Source: Bog-473 sp963755375 (GTDB taxonomy: Bacteria > Actinomycetota > Acidimicrobiia > Acidimicrobiales > RAAP-2). From it: 64,000 nt of DNA. Below the pieces are notes generated by a model that worked only from the letters and a program-made list of their open reading frames with translations, was not told the origin of the DNA and searched no databases. The DNA lies in contig CAVWKG010000009.1 of NCBI GenBank assembly GCA_963755375.1, positions 26,946-90,945 on the forward strand. The letters are read 5' to 3'. Numbering within the stretch: position 1 is the first letter of the stretch; the number at the start of each line of letters is the position of its first letter. Made by a program: the position numbers and the translations under genes. Of the stretch, positions 60,469 through 64,000 are shown in pieces.

Positions 60469-60759
60469 CTGGGGTGCTCCCGTTTTCGGGGCGAACCTTT
60501 GGTTCATACGCTCTGACGGAACGCGAGTGGCAGTGAGTGTTTTCCAGCCGGGAATCGAGTTCAGCTTCCGGCGGGGCCGTACACGGTTTCAGCTCGGGGA
60601 CATTGGACCATCGTTCCTCAGGGAGTGGCGAGCTGCTCCACCGCTGCCCCGGTCACGGTGCGCAGAGGTGCCACGATCACCGTAAGAGTGGGGTGCATCG
60701 GTCATCCTTCGAGTTGAATCGCGAAAGCCGTCCCGTGTCTGGAGGACTCCACTCAAACC
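60469..60759. other. Gene-free region
   Basis: No supported gene; it joins the FkbM-like stop to the repeat at 60760. Confidence 0.3.
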
Positions 60760-60804
60760 TGTCCCCGTACACCGGGACGGCGAGGCAATTCGGCCCAACG
60801 GGGC
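60760..60804 (+). repeat. Short palindromic repeat copy (GTACACCGGGA core, long form)
   Basis: CTGTCCCCGTACACCGGGAC then CAATTCGGCCCAACGGGGCG. Confidence 0.7.
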
Positions 60805-60899
60805 GCGTTGATAACTGCCCACAACTCAGCCGTAGGGGCAAAGATGGACCAATGACCGACACGGTAATAGGTGACCCCTTCCCGGCAGCGAGGGGCAGC

Positions 60900-60990
60900 G
60901 CTAAACGCACTCGTTCAAGGCTTCGGAGACGAGGGCGTACGAGGCGTTGGGGACCGTCGTCGTGTTCCAGCTGCACACCCATATCCCTGC
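60900..60990 (-). pseudogene. Scrap of an Ig-like domain (WNTTTVPN motif)
   Basis: The minus strand reads AGIWVCSWNTTTVPNASYALVSEALNE and a stop. It corresponds to YGWLYSWNTTTVPNGSYALLSEAFG at the C terminus of the 22689-24187 protein. No further part of the gene is present between 60469 and 61278. Confidence 0.6.
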
Positions 60991-61278
60991 TGCGCGGCAA
61001 TGCCTGATTCCTTGCTCAGACCTAGCGGTCAGAATTCTTCGAATATCGTGCCGAAAACTCGGCTTTGGTTTGGGCGAGTCAGCGCCAACGCCTCTCTGAC
61101 ACGCATTGCCACCGTCAGCCGTTGCGTGAACTGATCCGGGACACCGGAACGGAGGCGCAGCTCATTCCCAGCAGCATCCGGCAATAGTGTGGAGTCACCG
61201 ATGCCGTGAGGCGCGTGCGGATTATTCAGAGCGCTGGATCAACAACTTGTTGTATCCGGTACCGGACTACGAAAGGGG

Positions 61279-61815
61279 GTGCACTGCACTGTGGGGATCA
61301 TCAACTTGGGTGCAAAGGATGGCCTGCCAGCCGTGAACTGGGAGGCCGTCGTTGAGAAGCTCGACGCGGGATCGGCGCCGGCTCAAGATGCGCACAACTC
61401 TCGCACGAAATGGCTTGCGACGATCAACGAGGACGGCAGTCCTCACGTGACCGCGGTCGGTGCGCTGTGGCTGGACGGCACGTTCTGGTTCCAGACGGGC
61501 GCAGGTACCCGGAAGAGCCGTAACATCGCACTCGATCCGCGCTGCTCGATCTCCGTCTCGATTCGCGATGCGGACGTTGTCGTCGAGGGTGAGGCCTCGC
61601 GGGTGACTGACCCGGAGACCGTGGCGCGCCTGGCGGCGGCATGGGCGGCCGATGGTTGGCCGGCGGAACCCGATCCAAGCGGCTCTGGCATCACCGCCCC
61701 GTTCAACGCCCCATCGCAGGGGCCGCCGCCGTGGTTCGTGTATCGCGTCGAGCCACGCTCGGCCACTGTGGTGCTGGGAACGGAACCGGGCGGCCTGACT
61801 CGCTTCACGTTCTGA
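61279..61815 (+). CDS. Pyridoxamine 5'-phosphate oxidase-like (flavin-binding) protein
   Basis: 178 residues. KWLATINEDGSPHVTAVGALWLDGTFWFQTGAGTRKSRNIALDPRCSISVSIRDADVVVEGEASRV is the split-barrel FMN or F420 fold of the PPOX family, with the TRKSRNI segment that binds the cofactor phosphate. PPWFVYRVEPRSATVVLGTEPGGLTRFTF completes the barrel. Actinobacterial members often use F420. Substrate unknown. The start at GTG 61279 is uncertain by a few codons. Complete. Confidence 0.82.
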   Translation: MHCTVGIINLGAKDGLPAVNWEAVVEKLDAGSAPAQDAHNSRTKWLATINEDGSPHVTAVGALWLDGTFWFQTGAGTRKSRNIALDPRCSISVSIRDADVVVEGEASRVTDPETVARLAAAWAADGWPAEPDPSGSGITAPFNAPSQGPPPWFVYRVEPRSATVVLGTEPGGLTRFTF

Positions 61816-61952
61816 CCCCGGCTCTGCGAGGAGGCCTGACGCCTGGGCCACAGCCTTGACCTTTTGTCACCCACGACCGGCCAAGAGCAGGCACATCCCA
61901 GTACACCAGATATGCGTGCCCTAAGACCGTGGGTTCGTCCCAGGGTCGTTGT

Positions 61953-62255
61953 TCAGCGAACGAGACGATGGACCTCGGTGATCTTCACTTCGGGTTCGCC
62001 CATCTTCGACGGGTCGAGGCCTCTTGCCACGGCAACCTTGCCCATGGCTGGCATAAGCGTTGACTGGACGAACTGCTCATAAGCGTCGACCGAGTCCCAC
62101 ACGTCGACGCCGTGAGCACGGCCGTCCCTTTCGAAGTGCACATGCACGATCCCGCCGGGCGGGAGTTTGGCGTCGACGCCCATTTCGTCGGTGACGGCAT
62201 CGAGCAATTCGATGGTTACCCCGGCCGGAAAGACATCCTCAATCAGAACCGCCAT
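61953..62255 (-). CDS. Small dimeric alpha/beta-barrel-like protein
   Basis: About 100 residues from ATG 62255: AVLIEDVFPAGVTIELLDAVTDEMGVDAKLPPGGIVHVHFERDGRAHGVDVWDSVDAYEQFVQSTLMPAMGKVAVARGL. The order strand-helix-strand-strand-helix-strand and the sequence DVWDSVDAYEQFVQSTLMPAM resemble ABM-type or stress-responsive dimeric barrels. No catalytic residue can be named. A complete gene whose start lies ~100 bases from the repeat at 62360. Confidence 0.7.
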   Translation of the reverse strand: MAVLIEDVFPAGVTIELLDAVTDEMGVDAKLPPGGIVHVHFERDGRAHGVDVWDSVDAYEQFVQSTLMPAMGKVAVARGLDPSKMGEPEVKITEVHRLVR

Positions 62256-62359
62256 GACCAATACTCCCTTGTCGTAGTTCTGCTCATCATGACAGAAGGT
62301 CGGCTTAGCCGCCGGGGAGGGATGCTGTTTGCTTCAGCCCCCGCAGATCCATGGCGCCC

Positions 62360-62400
62360 TTGCCCCCTACCGCCAGAACGGTGGAACGGTTCGGCGCCAT
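62360..62400 (+). repeat. Short palindromic repeat copy (CTACCGCCAGAAC core)
   Basis: TTGCCCCCTACCGCCAGAAC then GGTGGAACGGTTCGGCGCCAT, with the GTTCGGC right half. It is the last copy seen, ~60 bases before the sigma-factor gene end. Confidence 0.6.
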
Positions 62401-62459
62401 GCCCTGGGTCGATGCCCCAATTCAGCTCGCGAAGTTTCCGCCGAATGGCTGCAGGACGG

Positions 62460-63323
62460 TCACCGCCGCAGTTCCGCCACCTCTTCGAGTCGTCCCAGCT
62501 TATTCGGATTGCGGATGGCGTAGATCCGCGTGATCAGGTCATTTTCGATCACCAGACTCACCGCAGTGACGTCGCCACCGACGTCGAAACGGACACCGGG
62601 CATGCCGTTGAACTGGGCGATGGTAGCCACTAATCCCGACAGATCCGCCACGCGGGCCAGGAACGCCACCACCGTCTCGGCTCCGACGAGCGGCCTCCGA
62701 GCAGCTCGCACGAGACCGCCGCCATCGGCGATCAAGACCACCTCTGGTGCGAGCACCTCAACTAATCCCTGCACGTCACCGGAGGTAACGGCGGCGATGA
62801 ACTTTTCGAGGGTTGCCTCTTGCTGGGCTCGATCTACCTGCATCCGCGGCCGTCGCGCCGCCACGTGCTCGCGGGCACGGTGCGCGATCTGCCGGACTGC
62901 GGCCGGGGTCTTGCCCACGACCTCGGCGACCTCGTCGTAAGGCGTCTCGAACACCTCGTGCAGTACGAACACCGCCCGCTCGACCGGACCAAGGGTCTCG
63001 AGCACCGTGAGCAGGGCGATCGATACATTCTCGGAGAGCTCGGCGTCGTCAGCCATGTCGGGACCGGTCACCAACGGCTCGGGCAGCCATTCCCCGGGGT
63101 AGTCCTCGCGGCGGCGAGACACCGTTCGGAGCCGGTTCAACGCCTGGCGGGTGACGATCCGGACCAGATAGGCCCGCGAGTCACGCACTTCGGTCCGATC
63201 CACTCCGGCCCAGCGCAGCCAAGTCTCTTGAACGACGTCCTCGGCGTCTGTCGCGGAGCCCAGCATCTCGTAGGCGACGGTGAAGAGCAGCCCACGGTGC
63301 ACGACGAACGGGTCGTCCATCAT
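62460..63323 (-). CDS. ECF41-type RNA polymerase sigma factor with SnoaL-like C-terminal domain
   Basis: 287 residues. Region sigma2: LFTVAYEMLGSATDAEDVVQETWLRWAGVDR; a linker with the ECF41 signature WLPEPL; region sigma4: LETLGPVERAVFVLHEVFETPYDEVAEVVGKTPAAVRQIAHRAREHV. The C-terminal ~115 residues form a SnoaL-like domain with DGGGLVRAARRPLVGAETV and end near IRNPNKL, the NPDKL-like motif, which in ECF41 proteins acts as a built-in regulator replacing an anti-sigma factor. Its start overlaps the stop of the decarboxylase-like gene (63320-63323), so both are made from one message. Confidence 0.92.
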   Translation of the reverse strand: MMDDPFVVHRGLLFTVAYEMLGSATDAEDVVQETWLRWAGVDRTEVRDSRAYLVRIVTRQALNRLRTVSRRREDYPGEWLPEPLVTGPDMADDAELSENVSIALLTVLETLGPVERAVFVLHEVFETPYDEVAEVVGKTPAAVRQIAHRAREHVAARRPRMQVDRAQQEATLEKFIAAVTSGDVQGLVEVLAPEVVLIADGGGLVRAARRPLVGAETVVAFLARVADLSGLVATIAQFNGMPGVRFDVGGDVTAVSLVIENDLITRIYAIRNPNKLGRLEEVAELRR

Positions 63324-63898
63324 GCAGACGAGGCTAGGGCGATCGGCTTGAGGTCACAGGCGGCGGAGAACTCCTGCGACTCAATTCCCATTGCGACATT
63401 GGAGCGGGCCATAAAGTTGGCCAGTGCAATGAACGCGGTGAGTTCCACCAGGGCGGCCGGTCCGAGAGCATTGAGCAGCCGAGCCGACAGTTCGTCGGTT
63501 ACCGTCGGCGGCGTCTGCGTCATCGCCTCGGCGTACTCCATGGCGTCACGCTCGAGCGGCGTGAAGACATCCGATATCCGCCAGCGGGGCACCTCACGCG
63601 CTTTGTTCACGTCGAGTCCCTCGTTGTGGGCGTGGAAGTAGCCAAAGTCCAGGCAGAAGCTGCAGCCGACCAGGCTGGCCGTGGCCATGTGGGCGAACGA
63701 CTTCAGGTTCTCATCACACTGGTTCCACTTCTGAGCCTTGCGACCGACGCCGAAGCTGAAGTTCAGCACCTTTCGGTTGTGCCACGTCACCCCGACCGGT
63801 TCAGGGACCTCTCCGAACATTTTACGGGACATCCGCCTTACCAGTGCGCCGTAGAGTCCGGTGAGCTCTGCCGGCGGAATCCGTGTACTGCTGGCCAT
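63320..63898 (-). CDS. Carboxymuconolactone decarboxylase-family protein linked to ECF41
   Basis: 192 residues; AGGAGG ends four bases before the ATG at 63898. The AhpD-like redox site is GCSFCLDFGYFHAH, with helices DENLKSFAHMATASLV before and LERDAMEYAEAMTQTPPTVTDEL after it. ECF41 sigma genes are commonly next to such COE (carboxymuconolactone decarboxylase, oxidoreductase or epimerase) genes, and the sigma factor usually transcribes from the promoter in front of the COE gene. The real substrate is unknown. The pair is complete. Confidence 0.9.
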   Translation of the reverse strand: MASSTRIPPAELTGLYGALVRRMSRKMFGEVPEPVGVTWHNRKVLNFSFGVGRKAQKWNQCDENLKSFAHMATASLVGCSFCLDFGYFHAHNEGLDVNKAREVPRWRISDVFTPLERDAMEYAEAMTQTPPTVTDELSARLLNALGPAALVELTAFIALANFMARSNVAMGIESQEFSAACDLKPIALASSA

Positions 63899-63931
63899 AA
63901 TGCCTCCTCTGGTGACTTGCTTTCACCATGA

Positions 63932-63958
63932 GACACCGGCCACGACTCGAATGTGACA
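63932..63958 (-). promoter_or_regulatory. ECF41-type promoter
   Basis: On the minus strand TGTCACA (63958-63952), a 16-base spacer and TGTC (63935-63932). The known ECF41 target is TGTCACA-N16-CGTC; only the first -10 base differs. It lies 34 bases upstream of the decarboxylase-like ATG, so the sigma factor probably controls its own operon. Confidence 0.8.
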
Positions 63959-64000
63959 TCTGAGTGGCATTAGTAGGCGGCCTCGGTTGAAACAGAGTGA

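Overview
The window looks like a chromosomal segment of a high-GC actinobacterium. Clues are mostly strong AGGAGG-type ribosome binding sites, GTG starts, fused alpha/beta-hydrolase-cyclase proteins, DUF5134, DUF4235 and ECF41 genes, and the GYYEVASDGGIFAF tandem repeat that I associate with Acidimicrobiia. A G1-type acid protease and a copper locus would fit an acid or metal-rich habitat. The class assignment is inference.

Layout. 0-1.6 kb: an ATPase gene broken by a frameshift, overlapped by a nucleoside-deoxyribosyltransferase-like gene. 1.9-9.9 kb: a compact copper block: CopA-type P1B ATPase, a large membrane protein with a Met-rich segment and secreted domain, a small secreted protein, a broken heavy-metal-binding domain, a paralogous membrane protein, a DUF5134 protein and a Cys-rich BlaI/CopY repressor. 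TACTAC-N5-GTAGTA operators lie before the ATPase and both membrane proteins, and a weaker one before the repressor, so this is probably one copper regulon. 10.5-16.6 kb: a secreted beta-propeller protein, several truncated or frameshifted genes (universal stress protein, acyltransferase, HIT, LuxR-type), OsmC and a hydrolase-cyclase. 17-24 kb: STAS anti-anti-sigma factor, polytopic membrane protein, decayed DNA, a frameshifted class III cyclase and a frameshifted pentapeptide/Ig-like surface protein. 24.4-26.8 kb: two overlapping tyrosine recombinase genes. 27-30.6 kb: a GntR regulator and a SecD-like secreted protein divergent across a palindrome, then a Gly-rich repeat protein. 31-45.5 kb: single small enzymes in both orientations (M24 peptidase, two NUDIX, VOC, FolD, three methyltransferases, HAD, HD, DinB, flavin reductase, G1 protease, RidA). 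39.8-58 kb also holds insertion sequences (two IS110 copies plus an IS110 remnant, two IS481-like elements), a second hydrolase-cyclase, DUF523, a phosphodiester glycosidase-like protein and a broken phosphotransferase. 58-64 kb: two methyltransferase-like genes, a PPOX-type protein, a small dimeric-barrel protein and an ECF41 sigma/carboxymuconolactone decarboxylase pair behind an ECF41-like promoter.

The strongest unexplained structure is a family of short imperfect palindromes (arms like TGYCCCC/GGGGRCA around a GTTCGCCGGG or ATGGTGCCTGATTCG core). I counted about 34 copies: one at 1.6 kb, none in the copper block, and then one at most gene boundaries from 13.7 to 62 kb. In 32-45 kb nearly every gene is bracketed by a copy, giving a cassette-like mosaic. 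Two larger GC-rich repeat families also recur, and at least a dozen genes carry single frameshifts, stops or truncations, so the region is either decaying or contains assembly indels. The truncated IS110 copy shows a strange substitution pattern, with 13 of 15 differences being A in that copy.
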